Shown piece after piece: positions 16,559-24,659 of a stretch of 64,000 bases of DNA. The position numbers were made by a program, and so were the translations under genes. The notes under the pieces are model-generated. The model had not been told where the DNA came from and searched no databases. It saw nothing but the letters and a program-made list of their open reading frames with translations. Each line of letters starts with the position of its first letter. Position 1 is the stretch's first letter. Source of the DNA: Methyloprofundus sp. (lineage in GTDB: Bacteria > Pseudomonadota > Gammaproteobacteria > Methylococcales > Methylomonadaceae); contig AP023240.1 in assembly GCA_016592635.1 (NCBI GenBank), positions 4,071,630-4,135,629 of the forward strand, written 5' to 3'.

Positions 16559-16574
16559 CAATAACCCCCTTAAT

Positions 16575-17675
16575 ATGAAATTTATAATTAACAGAGAGCT
16601 ATTACTGCTGCCTCTACAACAAATCGTTAATGTCATCGAGAAGCGGCAAACTATGCCGATTTTGGCGAATGTGCTGTTTAAATTGGAGCATAACCAATTG
16701 ACCTTGACGGGTACGGATTTGGAAGTACAGATCGTGGTTAAAGTAGCTTTGGATAATGATACCGAAGGTAGTATTACCATTCCGGCGCGTAAGCTGCTGG
16801 ATATTTGTCGTTTATTACCTAGTGCTGCAGATATTAAATTTGAGCTAATTGATAATAAAATAAAAATTGTTTCTGGGCGGGGGCGTTTTTCTTTAAGTGT
16901 CCTCAATGCAGACGAGTATCCTAATTTTGAAATGACTGCGATGGATGGTCAGTTTAGTTTGCCAGCAGCACAGTTGAAAAAAGCCTTGGATAAAACTATC
17001 TTTTGTATGGGTAACCAAGATGTACGTTATTATCTGAACGGTATTATGCTGAGTATTTTTAATCAACAGTTAAAACTGGTGGGTTCGGATGGCCATCGTT
17101 TGTCGATCTACGAAGATAGCATTGAGCAAGAAACGGGCATGGAAGCACGTATTATTATTCCGCGCAAAGGGGTGTTGGAATTAGTGCGTTTATTAGATGA
17201 CGATGAGTTGGAAGTGCATATTGAATTCTCACGCAATAATATCCGGGTAGTGATTGACAGCCTTATTTATTCGGCTAAATTAGTAGATTCAAAATACCCT
17301 GATTTTGGCAAGATTTTTAGCCAGGAATTTCATAGCCCGATCCAAGTACAGAAACAGGTATTAAAAGATGCGTTAACCCGGGTTTCTATTTTATCCAATG
17401 AAAAATTTAGAGGCATCGAGTTTATTATTGATGGCAATAGTCTACAGTTAAGTACTAATAATCCGGAGCATGAAGAAGCGGATGAAGAAGTAGAAGTGGA
17501 GTACTTGGGCGAGCCTTTGTCGATTGCCTTTAATTCACAATATGTTTTAGATGCGGTATCTAATTTAGATTCTGAATTGGCAGTGCTAACAGTTGCCGAG
17601 AATTTGAGCTGTTGTTTTATTGAAGAACCGAGTGAACAAAATTATAAGTTTATTGTGATGCCGATGCGTTTATAA
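16575..17675 (+). CDS. dnaN: DNA polymerase III beta sliding clamp
   Basis: The ring-shaped clamp tethers DNA polymerase III and many repair enzymes to DNA. From ATG 16575 the product is 366 residues, the same size as E. coli DnaN. It starts MKFIINRELLLLPLQQI and shows the PILANVLFKL and GTDLEVQI strands of domain 1, the central RYYLNGIMLSI and GSDGHRLSIYE of domain 2, and the C-terminal YKFIVMPMRL end. I prefer this start over the longer frame from 16506, which would translate a REP repeat. dnaA, which usually precedes dnaN, is absent; the upstream neighbour is the FGE gene. recF follows after six bases. Confidence 0.97.
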   Translation: MKFIINRELLLLPLQQIVNVIEKRQTMPILANVLFKLEHNQLTLTGTDLEVQIVVKVALDNDTEGSITIPARKLLDICRLLPSAADIKFELIDNKIKIVSGRGRFSLSVLNADEYPNFEMTAMDGQFSLPAAQLKKALDKTIFCMGNQDVRYYLNGIMLSIFNQQLKLVGSDGHRLSIYEDSIEQETGMEARIIIPRKGVLELVRLLDDDELEVHIEFSRNNIRVVIDSLIYSAKLVDSKYPDFGKIFSQEFHSPIQVQKQVLKDALTRVSILSNEKFRGIEFIIDGNSLQLSTNNPEHEEADEEVEVEYLGEPLSIAFNSQYVLDAVSNLDSELAVLTVAENLSCCFIEEPSEQNYKFIVMPMRL

Positions 17676-17681
17676 GGCAGT

Positions 17682-18758
17682 ATGAGTCTGCAAAAACTGG
17701 ATATACATCATGTGCGCAATATCGAATTAGCGACCTTATATCCAGCTCCCAAAATCAATTTAATCTATGGTCATAATGCCAGCGGCAAAAGCTCGCTGCT
17801 GGAGGCCATTCATATCCTCGGTCGTGCAAATTCTTTTCGTGCGACTACCATCAAAAATGTCATTCATTTTGCGCATAATGATTTAATTGTCTCTGGTAAA
17901 GTACAGTTTAGTAATGGTCATGTTTCTGCTTTAGGTATTCAACATGATGGTAAAAGTGTACAGATCCGTATCGACGAAGAGACCAAGCATTCCCGTTCCG
18001 AACTGGCTTATGCTTTGCCCTTGCAATTGATTCATCCTAAGAGTTACCAATTATTAGATGCGGGTCCACAATTACGCCGAGAGTTTATTGATTGGGGGGT
18101 ATTTAATCAGCATACTGAGTTTTTAAACCAATGGCGGCATTTTAAAAAAGCCCTGAGTCAGCGTAATGCTTTGCTAAAGATTCGCCGGATTAAGGAGCTA
18201 AATGTTTGGAATCATGAATTGCAGCAATACGGTACAATAGTCGCTAATTATCGCGAACAATACTTAATGAAATTGACACCGGTTTTTCTAAATATAGCAC
18301 AGCAGTTTTTAGATTTAGATAGTGTGGAATTAAAGTTATTATCAGGATGGGATCAAGAGAGTTCTTTGTTGGATACATTGGTTGCAGATTTGGAAAAGGA
18401 TTTGCGCTATGGTTTTACTCATAGTGGTCCACACCGAGCCGACTTTCAGTTATTGGTTAATGCCAGAAAAGCGAAGGATTTTGTTTCACGCGGGCAGTTG
18501 AAATTATTGGTGCTGTCGTTGAAATTAGCACAGGTGCAGCATTTATTGAGTAATGGTTTTCATTCAGGTTGTGTATTGATTGATGATGCAGTGGCAGAGC
18601 TGGATTTACCTAGCCGAGCTAAGTTATTACAGTTCTTGGCAGGAATGGATGTACAGGTGTTTATGACCGCCACTGAAAAGGATGAGTTTGGTGAGTTGAG
18701 TGCTATTGGTGAATATAAGATGTTTCACGTGGAACATGGGAAGGTGATTGAGGTTTGA
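17682..18758 (+). CDS. recF: Recombination mediator RecF
   Basis: RecF is an SMC-like ATPase that helps RecOR load RecA at single-strand gaps. The 358-residue protein begins MSLQKLDIHHVRNIELATL and has Walker A GHNASGKSS (about residues 30-38), GFTHSGPHRADF in the D-loop region, the signature SRGQLKLLVLSLKLAQ, and Walker B VLIDDAVAELD. It lies six bases after dnaN in the usual dnaN-recF-gyrB order. Its last dozen codons (MFHVEHGKVIEV) double as a parS site, so protein and centromere signals overlap. Confidence 0.96.
   Translation: MSLQKLDIHHVRNIELATLYPAPKINLIYGHNASGKSSLLEAIHILGRANSFRATTIKNVIHFAHNDLIVSGKVQFSNGHVSALGIQHDGKSVQIRIDEETKHSRSELAYALPLQLIHPKSYQLLDAGPQLRREFIDWGVFNQHTEFLNQWRHFKKALSQRNALLKIRRIKELNVWNHELQQYGTIVANYREQYLMKLTPVFLNIAQQFLDLDSVELKLLSGWDQESSLLDTLVADLEKDLRYGFTHSGPHRADFQLLVNARKAKDFVSRGQLKLLVLSLKLAQVQHLLSNGFHSGCVLIDDAVAELDLPSRAKLLQFLAGMDVQVFMTATEKDEFGELSAIGEYKMFHVEHGKVIEV
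18721..18736 (+). promoter_or_regulatory. parS site 1
   Basis: TGTTTCACGTGGAACA is a 16-bp near-palindrome with one substitution from the ParB-binding consensus TGTTTCACGTGAAACA. It lies inside the recF coding end. Confidence 0.88.
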
Positions 18759-18774
18759 TGTTTCACGTGGAACA
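18759..18774 (+). promoter_or_regulatory. parS site 2
   Basis: TGTTTCACGTGGAACA, identical to site 1 and immediately after the recF stop; the two copies are spaced 38 bp apart. Confidence 0.88.
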
Positions 18775-18805
18775 TTGTAAACGCTAGATTTTGGAGGCTG
18801 TATTT

Positions 18806-18934
18806 ATGGTAAAAACAGTAGAAGAGATAGAAGAGGCTATTACGCATTTACCTGAAAAGAATTTAATGCAATTTCGTTCATGGTATGAAAAATTTGATGC
18901 GCAAGCTTGGAATCGACAAATTGAAAGTAAGTAG
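18806..18934 (+). pseudogene. Truncated small antitoxin-like gene
   Basis: A 42-codon frame with a good GGAGG ribosome site (18793-18797) encodes MVKTVEEIEEAITHLPEKNL and continues through MQFRSWYEKFDAQAWNRQIESK. This looks like the first two thirds of short antitoxins that precede RelE/ParE toxins, in which the sequence normally continues for about 25 more residues. Here a stop follows and a palindromic repeat begins 24 bases later, with no toxin gene. I read it as a relic of a toxin-antitoxin module. Confidence 0.55.
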
Positions 18935-18957
18935 CAAAAATTAATTTACCAAAATGG

Positions 18958-19044
18958 TAGGATGGGCAAAGGAGGTACGACGTGCCCATCTTTATATGTA
19001 TTGCATTTGATGGGCACGGGATAAAGCTCCTTTGCCCATCCTAC
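18958..19044. repeat. Palindromic repeat (MITE-like) between recF and gyrB
   Basis: GTAGGATGGGCAAAGGAG at the left pairs with the complementary CTCCTTTGCCCATCCTAC at the right. Internal GTGCCCATC/GATGGGCAC arms also pair. The whole 87 bp could fold into one long structure. It resembles the palindrome inside the 22760-22893 MITE in design but not in sequence. Confidence 0.75.
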
Positions 19045-19085
19045 ATGAACCAAGAATTTCATAAGTTACAAGCTTTGGGTTAAAG

Positions 19086-19274
19086 ATGACTTACCCTAAA
19101 ATACAATCAGCTAAGGTAATTGATTCTCATACGCTACTGATTGAGTTTAATAATAACGAAACAAAGCAATATGGCATTAGCCTTCTATTAGAGAAAGAAA
19201 TGTTTGCCCCATTGCAAGACTATGCTTTATTTAAGTCAGTACAGGTTGAGCAGGGTGGTTATGCAGTTGTATAA
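19086..19274 (+). pseudogene. Truncated DUF2442-like small protein
   Basis: The 62-residue product MTYPKIQSAKVIDSHTLLIE and onward (FNNNETKQYGISLLLEK...FKSVQVEQGGYAVV) resembles DUF2442 proteins. Those normally continue with a Trp-Asn/Asp-rich end after GGYGV and are about 80 residues long. The frame stops right there, so the C-terminus is missing. DUF2442 genes are often neighbours of DUF4160 genes in toxin-antitoxin-like pairs, but no partner is present. Confidence 0.55.
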
Positions 19275-19334
19275 AGTGTGTTACTGGTTAATGCATTCTT
19301 TAACGAGTAAGTGAGGTTAAGAAAATAACTCCAG

Positions 19335-19350
19335 TGTTTCACGTGAAACA
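19335..19350 (+). promoter_or_regulatory. parS site 3 (perfect)
   Basis: TGTTTCACGTGAAACA exactly matches the palindromic ParB consensus, in the gyrB leader. Confidence 0.93.
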
Positions 19351-19374
19351 TTAAAAACAAAATGTAAAAAAACA

Positions 19375-19390
19375 TGTTCCACGTGGAACA
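19375..19390 (+). promoter_or_regulatory. parS site 4
   Basis: TGTTCCACGTGGAACA is a perfect palindrome with one symmetrical change per arm, 18 bases before the gyrB start codon. ParB bound here could affect gyrB transcription. Confidence 0.85.
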
Positions 19391-19408
19391 TACAAAACAA
19401 GGTTAAAC

Positions 19409-21823
19409 ATGAGCGACAATACGGATAATTACGATAGTTCCAATATTAAGGTTTTAAAAGGCTTAGATGCGGTACGTAAAAGACCTGGTATGTATATTGG
19501 GGATACTGACGACGGCACGGGTTTGCATCATATGGTTTTTGAGGTGGTGGATAACTCGATTGATGAAGCCTTAGCTGGATTCTGTAAAGAAGTGAATGTC
19601 ACTATCAATGAAAATGGCTCGGTGACAGTATCAGATGATGGGCGTGGTATTCCTGTCGATATACATCCCGAGGAAGGTCGCTCATCAGCCGAAGTGATCC
19701 TGACAGTGCTTCATGCTGGAGGTAAGTTCGATGATAACGCCTACAAGGTCTCAGGAGGCTTGCATGGTGTGGGTATTTCTGTTGTTAATGCTTTATCAGA
19801 GAAACTAGATCTGGAAATCTACAAAGGTGGATATGTCTATCGTCAGACTTATGTGCATGGTGAACCTGTTGCGCCATTAGAGAAAATGGAAGCAACTGAT
19901 AAGCAAGGCACACAAGTTACTTTTCTACCAAGTACAGAGACCTTTACTGATGTTGAATTTCATTATGAAGTCTTGGTAAAACGTTTACGTGAATTATCCT
20001 TTTTAAACTCAGGTGTGCGTATTCATGTAAAAGATGCACGTAATGATAAGGAAGATATTTTTGAATTTGAAGGCGGTATCAGGGCATTTGTTGAGCACCT
20101 TAATAAAAACAAAACGCCTTTATTTCCTGACGTATTTCATTTCACCGTCGAAAAAGAAGATGTCACGGTAGAAGTGGCGATGCAATGGAATGACTCTTAT
20201 CAGGAAAATATTTTTTGTTTTACCAACAATATTCCGCAGCGTGATGGTGGTTCACATTTGGCTGGTTTTCGGGGTGGATTGACCCGGACGATTAACCAAT
20301 ATATTGAAGCAAATGGTTTAGCGAAAAAAGAAAAAGTATCCACAACAGGGGATGATGCGCGTGAAGGTTTGACTGCGGTATTATCGGTTAAAGTCCCTGA
20401 TCCAAAATTCTCATCACAAACCAAAGACAAGCTGGTTTCGTCAGAAATAAAGCCTTTGGTTGAATCGGCGATGAGCGAACGCTTGAATGATTTCTTGCAA
20501 GAAACGCCTGCTATTGCCAAAATTATTGCGGGTAAGATTGTCGAAGCGGCTAGAGCCAGAGATGCAGCACGTAAGGCTAGAGAATTAACCCGCCGGAAAA
20601 CCACACTGGATATTGCGGGTTTACCAGGTAAGTTAGCAGACTGTCAGGAAAAAGATCCAGCATTATCAGAAATTTTTATTGTGGAAGGGGACTCAGCGGG
20701 AGGCTCTGCCAAGCAAGGTAGAGACCGACGCACGCAGGCTATTTTGCCATTAAAAGGTAAAATCTTGAATGTGGAACGGGCGCGTTTTGATCGGATGATT
20801 TCATCGGACGAAGTGGGTACGCTGATTACTGCTTTAGGTTGTGGGATTGGTAAAGACGAATATGATCCGGAAAAATTACGTTATCACCGCATTATTATCA
20901 TGACCGATGCGGATGTCGATGGCTCGCATATCAGAACTTTATTACTGACTTTCTTTTACCGACAAATGCCGGAGTTGATTGAGCGTGGACATATTTATAT
21001 TGCGCAGCCACCTTTGTATAAAATTAAAAAAGGTAAGCAAGAGCGCTATGTAAAAGATGATGCTGAATTAAATGAATACCTGATTCAAATGGCATTAGAA
21101 AAAACACAATTAATTACCAATAGTGAAACACCTGCGATTAAAGGTATTGGCTTAGAAAAATTAGCCAATGAATATCTAGGGGTGGAAGAAGTGATTAGTC
21201 GTATGGGTAGACGTTACGATGATGACTTTTTGGAAGAGCTGACCCATGTCGATCCATTAAGCAAAGCAGCACAACAAGATTTACAGCAGTTAACAGCATG
21301 GTTTACAGTAGTAGAGCAGGGCTTAAATACAAGAGTTAGCAAAGCGACTTTTTCGGTTGAATTAGCCTATCGTACTGTTGAGGATTACACCGTTACCATT
21401 TACAAGAAAGAGCATGGCGTAGAAAAAATATTTGTTGTTGAGGCATTGTTTTTTAATAGCCAAGATTATAGAAAAATCTCCACGTATGTTACCGATACGA
21501 ATGATTTGTTCAGTGCGGAATCCTATATGCAAATGGGAGAGCGTAAACAGTTAGTGAGTAATTTTAAAGCGGCGTTTAACTGGATGATGCGTGAAATTAA
21601 AAAAGGTCAACATATCCAGCGTTATAAAGGTTTGGGTGAAATGAATCCTGAGCAGTTATTTGAAACGACATTAGATGTAAATGCCCGGGTTTTATTACAA
21701 GTGAATATTGCGGATGCGGTAGCAGCTGATGAAGTCTTTACTACGCTGATGGGGGATGTAGTGGAGCCACGACGTGATTTTATTGTCAAGAATGCACTAG
21801 AGGTTTCTAATTTGGATGTCTAA
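19409..21823 (+). CDS. gyrB: DNA gyrase subunit B
   Basis: GyrB is the ATPase subunit of gyrase, which introduces negative supercoils with GyrA. The 804 residues equal the E. coli length. The GHKL ATPase domain shows GLDAVRKRPGMYIGDTDDG, VVDNSIDEA and GGKFDDNAYKVSGGLHGVG. The transducer follows, and the TOPRIM domain shows EIFIVEGDSAGGSAKQGRDR and MTDADVDGSHIRTLLLTFF. The C-terminal tail contains QRYKGLGEMNPEQLFETT. It starts 18 bases after parS site 4. A strong terminator follows at 21895. Confidence 0.98.
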   Translation: MSDNTDNYDSSNIKVLKGLDAVRKRPGMYIGDTDDGTGLHHMVFEVVDNSIDEALAGFCKEVNVTINENGSVTVSDDGRGIPVDIHPEEGRSSAEVILTVLHAGGKFDDNAYKVSGGLHGVGISVVNALSEKLDLEIYKGGYVYRQTYVHGEPVAPLEKMEATDKQGTQVTFLPSTETFTDVEFHYEVLVKRLRELSFLNSGVRIHVKDARNDKEDIFEFEGGIRAFVEHLNKNKTPLFPDVFHFTVEKEDVTVEVAMQWNDSYQENIFCFTNNIPQRDGGSHLAGFRGGLTRTINQYIEANGLAKKEKVSTTGDDAREGLTAVLSVKVPDPKFSSQTKDKLVSSEIKPLVESAMSERLNDFLQETPAIAKIIAGKIVEAARARDAARKARELTRRKTTLDIAGLPGKLADCQEKDPALSEIFIVEGDSAGGSAKQGRDRRTQAILPLKGKILNVERARFDRMISSDEVGTLITALGCGIGKDEYDPEKLRYHRIIIMTDADVDGSHIRTLLLTFFYRQMPELIERGHIYIAQPPLYKIKKGKQERYVKDDAELNEYLIQMALEKTQLITNSETPAIKGIGLEKLANEYLGVEEVISRMGRRYDDDFLEELTHVDPLSKAAQQDLQQLTAWFTVVEQGLNTRVSKATFSVELAYRTVEDYTVTIYKKEHGVEKIFVVEALFFNSQDYRKISTYVTDTNDLFSAESYMQMGERKQLVSNFKAAFNWMMREIKKGQHIQRYKGLGEMNPEQLFETTLDVNARVLLQVNIADAVAADEVFTTLMGDVVEPRRDFIVKNALEVSNLDV

Positions 21824-21894
21824 TAAGTAGAGGGAATAAAGTACCTTATAAAATTAGCAGAAAAGACAACAGCATATTTAAGTTTTGATATGAT

Positions 21895-21933
21895 AGGGCG
21901 GACTAGCAATAAGCTATTCCGCCCTTTTTATTT
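21895..21933 (+). terminator. Rho-independent terminator after gyrB
   Basis: AGGGCGGA pairs with TCCGCCCT around an AT-rich loop and is followed by TTTTTATTTAT. It lies about 70 bases after the gyrB stop and 20 bases before lgt. Confidence 0.85.
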
Positions 21934-21950
21934 ATACGACATTAAATCTC

Positions 21951-22733
21951 ATGCTGACATATCCCCTTATCGATCCCGTTGCAATTAGCCTAGGTCCCAT
22001 CAAAGTACATTGGTACGGATTGATGTATTTAATCGGCATCGCCGGAGCTTGGTATTTATTAACTAAACGAGTCACCAAAGCAAACTCGCCAGTCAAACCC
22101 GAAGCATTAGAGGATCTTATTTTTTATGCTGCAATGGGGGTTATTTTAGGCGGTCGAGTTGGCTATGTGATCTTTTATAATTTCAGTAGTTTTATTGCCG
22201 ATCCAATCATGTTGTTTAAAGTTTGGGAAGGCGGCATGTCATTTCATGGTGGCTTAATCGGTGTGGTTTTTGCCATGTGGCTTTCTGCTAAAAAGAACCA
22301 ATGTACGATATTCGCTTTAACAGATTTTATTGCCCCCGTGGTACCCGTTGGATTATTAGCAGGTCGGATTGGGAATTTTATTAATGCTGAATTGTGGGGC
22401 AGAACCACAGATGTGTATTGGTCGTTTGTATTTCCGGGAGCAGGCCCATTACCCCGACATCCATCACAATTATATGAAGCAGCTTTAGAAGGGCTGCTAC
22501 TTTTTTTAATATTATGGTTTTATTCCAGTAAGCCAAGACCTTATATGGCTGTCTCAGGCATGTTTGCAATGTTCTATGGGATCTTCCGTTTTATCGTAGA
22601 ATTCTATCGTGTACCTGATGCTCACCTGGGTTACTTGGCAATGGATTGGTTAACCATGGGTCAGATTTTATCAACACCAATGATTATATTCGGTATGGTA
22701 TTGATAGCTATTGCCTATAAATCGAAAGTATAG
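21951..22733 (+). CDS. lgt: Prolipoprotein diacylglyceryl transferase
   Basis: This inner-membrane enzyme transfers diacylglycerol from phosphatidylglycerol to the lipobox cysteine of prolipoproteins, the first step of lipoprotein maturation. The 260-residue polytopic protein has the Lgt hallmarks IKVHWYGLMYLIG, GGRVGYVIFYN, the signature GRIGNFINAELWGR, and HPSQLYEAALEG, with about seven membrane segments. The lgt-thyA order is common. It follows the gyrB terminator and so has its own promoter. The two lipoproteins encoded at 49.5-52.7 kb would be clients. Confidence 0.96.
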   Translation: MLTYPLIDPVAISLGPIKVHWYGLMYLIGIAGAWYLLTKRVTKANSPVKPEALEDLIFYAAMGVILGGRVGYVIFYNFSSFIADPIMLFKVWEGGMSFHGGLIGVVFAMWLSAKKNQCTIFALTDFIAPVVPVGLLAGRIGNFINAELWGRTTDVYWSFVFPGAGPLPRHPSQLYEAALEGLLLFLILWFYSSKPRPYMAVSGMFAMFYGIFRFIVEFYRVPDAHLGYLAMDWLTMGQILSTPMIIFGMVLIAIAYKSKV

Positions 22734-22739
22734 ATCTTA

Positions 22740-22759
22740 TCGTTCCCACGCTCCAGCAT
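22740..22759. repeat. REP half-unit, left target duplication of the MITE
   Basis: CCCACGCTCCAGCAT here (last 12 bp at 22748-22759) matches ACGCTCCAGCGT at 22894-22905 except for one base. The pair flanks the MITE exactly as in the full-length IS at 13939-15342. Confidence 0.72.
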
Positions 22760-22893
22760 CTCTGCCATTAAGTTAAGGAGAGACGTAGGATGTGCTGAGG
22801 TACGAAGCGCATCATTTAGCGACGTTGATGCGCTTCGTGCCTCAGCACATCCTACGATATTGGACAATATAAACCCTTAACTTAATAGCAGTG
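22760..22893. mobile_element. 134-bp MITE with the ends of the 13939-15342 IS
   Basis: The ends CTCTGCCATTAAGTTAAGG and CCTTAACTTAATAGCAGTG match the IS termini with one or two changes. The interior has no coding capacity and is a long palindrome (GTAGGATGTGCTGAGG...CCTCAGCACATCCTAC, then GATGCGCTTCGT/ACGAAGCGCATC). It should be mobilisable by the transposase at 14111-15313 or a relative. Confidence 0.72.
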
Positions 22894-22931
22894 ACGCTCC
22901 AGCGTGGGAATGCTTCCGAAGACGCTCCGCG
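22894..22931. repeat. REP remainder, right target duplication of the MITE
   Basis: ACGCTCCAGCGT at 22894-22905 followed by GGGAATGC and ACGCTCCGCGTT, the standard continuation of this REP family. thyA starts 37 bases later. Confidence 0.72.
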
Positions 22932-22967
22932 TTTTATCCAAAAGACAGCCTCACGAAAACACAGATA

Positions 22968-23801
22968 ATGAAACAATACCTAGAATTACTCGCAGAAACT
23001 CTCACCACAGGCTGTTTAAAAGGCGATCGTACTGGTACGGGAACTAAATCACTTTTCGGTCGTCAGATACGCTTTAATTTGCAAGACGGCCTGCCTTTAG
23101 TCACCACTAAACGCTTACACACTAAATCCATTATTCATGAATTGCTGTGGTTTTTACGCGGTGATACTAATATTAAATATCTTAATGATAATGGTGTGAA
23201 AATTTGGAATGAATGGGCGACAGGGGAGGGCGAGTTAGGCCCCGTTTATGGAGCACAGTGGCGTCATTGGCAAGGTGTTGATGGCGAGAGTTATGACCAA
23301 GTCAGTGCACTGATTGATGGCATTAAAAAGAATCCCGACAGTCGCCGGCATATTATTAGTGGTTGGAATGTTGCCGATTTACCCGATGAATCCAAGTCAC
23401 CGCAACAGAATGCTGAGAATGGCAAAATGGCATTGCCGCCGTGTCACTTACTTTATCAATGGTATGTTGCTGATGGAAAATTGAGCGGCTCACTGTATAT
23501 TCGCAGTAATGATTTGTTTTTAGGCAATCCGTATAACACTTGTAGCTTAGCAATTTTTACCCATATGATCGCGCAACAATGTGATTTAGATGTGGGTGAA
23601 ATTATCATTTCCATAGGCGATTGTCATTTGTATAGCAACCATTTTGAGCAAGCTAAAATACAATTACAACGCGAACCCAAAGCATTGCCAAAACTTATTA
23701 TCAAACGTAAACCCGATAGTATTTTTGACTATCAGTTTGATGATTTTGAAATTATTGGTTACGATCCACACCCACATATTGCTGCGCCCATTGCAGTGTA
23801 A
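22968..23801 (+). CDS. thyA: Thymidylate synthase
   Basis: ThyA methylates dUMP to dTMP using methylenetetrahydrofolate. The 277-residue protein contains GDRTGTGTKSLFGRQIRF (phosphate-binding Arg), LHTKSIIHELLWFLRGDTN, GPVYGAQWRHW, SRRHIISGWNVADL, the catalytic Cys in ALPPCHLLYQWYV, LYIRSNDLFLGNPYN, and IGDCHLYSNH. It ends DPHPHIAAPIAV like other ThyA proteins. A small insertion (PDESKSPQQNAENGKM) before the catalytic Cys accounts for its extra length over E. coli (264). It follows lgt after the REP/MITE cluster. Confidence 0.97.
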   Translation: MKQYLELLAETLTTGCLKGDRTGTGTKSLFGRQIRFNLQDGLPLVTTKRLHTKSIIHELLWFLRGDTNIKYLNDNGVKIWNEWATGEGELGPVYGAQWRHWQGVDGESYDQVSALIDGIKKNPDSRRHIISGWNVADLPDESKSPQQNAENGKMALPPCHLLYQWYVADGKLSGSLYIRSNDLFLGNPYNTCSLAIFTHMIAQQCDLDVGEIIISIGDCHLYSNHFEQAKIQLQREPKALPKLIIKRKPDSIFDYQFDDFEIIGYDPHPHIAAPIAV

Positions 23802-23814
23802 ATTATGTAGATTC

Positions 23815-23838
23815 GTTGGAGTAGGTAGGAACTCCAAC
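23815..23838. terminator. Hairpin after thyA
   Basis: GTTGGAGT (23815-23822) pairs with ACTCCAAC (23831-23838) around an 8-base loop. There is no T-run, so it is probably a palindromic 3' stabiliser or a weak terminator. Confidence 0.4.
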
Positions 23839-23913
23839 AATGTTGATACCCGTAAAATGTTGGGTTACGTTTTCTGCGCTACGCCATTTTTATTTCATTA
23901 AGATTTAAACACT

Positions 23914-24531
23914 ATGACCAACCAAACCGATATTATAAAAAAACGTTACGATCGTATCGCTCCGTACTTTGACCAGATTGAAGGCATGATGGAAAAGATG
24001 ATGTTCGGTGATTTACGCACGCAAATTTGGCAACAAGTTCAGGGTGAAAAAATACTGGAAGTAGGGGTAGGAACCGGAAAAAATTTCCCCTATTACCCCG
24101 CTAATAAATCTTATGCGGCGATAGATTTTAGTCCTGCGATGTTGCAACAAGCACAGAAAAAAAGTGAGCAATTAGCAATGGCGGTGGATTTATCGGTGAT
24201 GGATGTGCAGCAATTAGATTATCCTGATAATCATTTTGACTGTGTGATTGGCACTTTTTTATTCTGCTCAGTCCCTGAACCTGAGTTAGGCCTACAAGAA
24301 TTAAAACGTGTTTGTAAACCAGGTGGGCAAGTCTTATTGTTGGAACATGTGCTGAGCAGTCACAAAATAATTGCTGCGATCATGCATATATTGAACCCGA
24401 TGACGGTTAGATTGGTTGGGGCAAATATTAATCGCAGAACAGTACAAACTGTGCAAGCTTGTGGGTTTACTTCAGTTGAAGTCTTGTCTGATAGCTCACA
24501 TTTAGTAAAGCTCATTAGCGCAATAAAATAA
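23914..24531 (+). CDS. Class I SAM-dependent methyltransferase (UbiE/PmtA-like)
   Basis: The 205-residue methyltransferase has motif I KILEVGVGTGKNFPYYP, motif II AAIDFSPAMLQQA, motif III DYPDNHFDCVIGTFLFCSVP and post-motif LKRVCKPGGQVLLLEHVLSS. The GTFLFCSVP and LLLEHVLS patterns match the subgroup that includes phospholipid N-methyltransferases and some UbiE-like quinone methylases. The acceptor cannot be decided here. It has its own start 112 bases after thyA and is followed by REP repeats. Confidence 0.85.
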   Translation: MTNQTDIIKKRYDRIAPYFDQIEGMMEKMMFGDLRTQIWQQVQGEKILEVGVGTGKNFPYYPANKSYAAIDFSPAMLQQAQKKSEQLAMAVDLSVMDVQQLDYPDNHFDCVIGTFLFCSVPEPELGLQELKRVCKPGGQVLLLEHVLSSHKIIAAIMHILNPMTVRLVGANINRRTVQTVQACGFTSVEVLSDSSHLVKLISAIK

Positions 24532-24542
24532 ATCAAAGCTTA

Positions 24543-24649
24543 TCGTTCCACACGCTCTAGCGTGGGAATGCAGCCTGTGACGCTCCCGCGTCACGGATGG
24601 AACGCTGGAGCATTCCAATATGAATTCCCACGCTGGAGCGTGCGGAACT
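24543..24649. repeat. REP-type palindrome cluster
   Basis: Four alternating units (CACGCTCTAGCGTGGGAATGC, TGACGCTCCCGCGTCA, GGAACGCTGGAGCATTCC, TTCCCACGCTGGAGCGTG; each within the family) lie between the methyltransferase and the relic gene. They replace the expected N-terminal part of that relic. Confidence 0.8.
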
Positions 24650-24659
24650 ATAAAAATAT

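Noticed and set aside
10784..16574. A reverse transcriptase or template repeat for the DGR-like variable regions
   Set aside because: No frame shows RT motifs (such as YxDD) and no non-coding copy of the VR sequence is present; the only matches to the VR are VR1 and VR2 themselves.
16263..16574. A hidden dnaA fragment before dnaN
   Set aside because: The stretch holds hairpins and REP sequence only; no DnaA-like coding pattern.
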